The notes below the pieces were generated by a model, which saw only the letters and a program-made list of their open reading frames with translations, was not told the origin of the DNA and did no database searches. Shown here piece after piece: positions 5,989-6,450 of a stretch of 6,450 nt of DNA. Both the position numbers and the translations under genes were made by a program. This DNA comes from Candidatus Caldipriscus sp. T1.2 (lineage in GTDB: Bacteria; Hydrothermota; Hydrothermia; LBFQ01), in assembly GCA_000980735.1 (NCBI GenBank), contig LBFQ01000048.1, forward strand, positions 18,304 through 24,753. The letters run 5' to 3'. Each line of letters begins with the position of its first letter. Position 1 is the stretch's first letter.

Positions 5989-6450
5989 GTGGGCTACTTG
6001 GCACCCTTTGAATTTAAGGGCTTTTCGGACTCTCTGCTTGTGGGTAGGGCAAGGCTCTTTTGGAAAAGAAAAACCGCAGAGGAACTAATTGAGGAGCTAA
6101 AGTCCGATGAGAACTTATGGAAGGACCTTTTGTATACTCTAAGGGAGGGTCTTTACAAGACGGAAGACGAAGGGGTTGCAGAGCAAAAGTTTTTGGAGTT
6201 TTTGAAAAAATGGGAGAGTGAAGAATTTCTTAAACAATTCAGAAAGGACTGGAAGGAAACCCTAAAAAAGCTTTTAAAAGGAAAAAGGGATGACCTTTTG
6301 TCCGCCTTCGTTAGAAAAGAGCAAGAAGAAGGGAAACTTACCTACGGCACCTTCTTTGCACCAAGCCAGAAGATAAAACTTTACATATATTATGAGAGGG
6401 ACTTGGAAGGAAAGATTAAGAATTTTAAAGAGGGTTTTAAAAGGGCTTTG
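5989..6450 (+). CDS. Hypothetical protein, no ATG start, cut by the window end
   Basis: A reading frame with no stop codon runs from 5917 to the window edge (178 codons, about 154 of them after the proposed start) and contains no ATG. I chose GTG 5989, which is 4 bases after the TAA of the 206-aa gene and gives VGYLAPFEFKGFSDSLL; TTG 5998 is another option. Neither has a clear ribosome site, so initiation would rely on coupling to the upstream gene. The protein is soluble, very rich in Lys and Glu and mostly helical (about residues 27-108), followed by a possible strand region (KLTYGTFFAP, then KIKLYIYYE). The composition matches the two upstream genes, so it is real coding sequence. No family is recognised. 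The alternative is that it continues the 206-aa protein through a +1 shift near 5961-5965, giving a joined product of more than 360 aa. Confidence 0.65.
   Translation, partial: MGYLAPFEFKGFSDSLLVGRARLFWKRKTAEELIEELKSDENLWKDLLYTLREGLYKTEDEGVAEQKFLEFLKKWESEEFLKQFRKDWKETLKKLLKGKRDDLLSAFVRKEQEEGKLTYGTFFAPSQKIKLYIYYERDLEGKIKNFKEGFKRAL

Noticed and set aside
1..6450. CRISPR array, tRNA, rRNA, insertion sequence or terminator
   Set aside because: No spaced repeats, cloverleaf, transposase or stem-loop followed by a T run was seen; genes fill almost the whole window.

Overview
The window carries two back-to-back gene blocks that diverge from a 45-base gap (2228-2272). The proteins are rich in Lys, Glu and Ile, with heavy AGG/AGA and ATA codon use. 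Together with a V/A-type rotary ATPase, this points to a thermophilic prokaryote. A perfect TATAAT box and a strong GGAGG ribosome site favour a bacterium, possibly Aquificota-like, but an archaeon cannot be excluded.

Left block (minus strand, 2227 down to 1): the start of a V/A-type ATPase operon. Membrane subunit I (614 aa) comes first, followed by an overlapping short proteolipid-like gene (104 aa) and then the first 26 codons of a gene that starts with a signal-peptide-like or membrane segment and runs off the left edge. Subunit I and the proteolipid normally form the ion channel at the stator-rotor interface. The proteolipid here looks divergent, with a hairpin that seems shorter than usual.

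Right block (plus strand, 2273 to the right edge): a tightly packed set of three reading frames. The first is a 1029-aa fusion of a RecB-like PD-(D/E)XK nuclease and a superfamily 2 helicase, with all main active-site motifs readable and an architecture like HsdR, the restriction subunit of type I systems. It is followed 1 base later by a 206-aa protein I do not recognise. A third open frame, also unrecognised, starts near the stop of the 206-aa gene, has no ATG and is cut by the window end. The last two may be one gene broken by a +1 frameshift, or two coupled genes. A nuclease-helicase with unknown partners, with no HsdM, HsdS or standard Cas protein in view, makes a candidate DNA-processing or anti-phage operon. 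That role is inferred from architecture only.

The window shows no RNA gene, CRISPR array, insertion sequence or convincing terminator, and no stretch over 300 bases without a gene.
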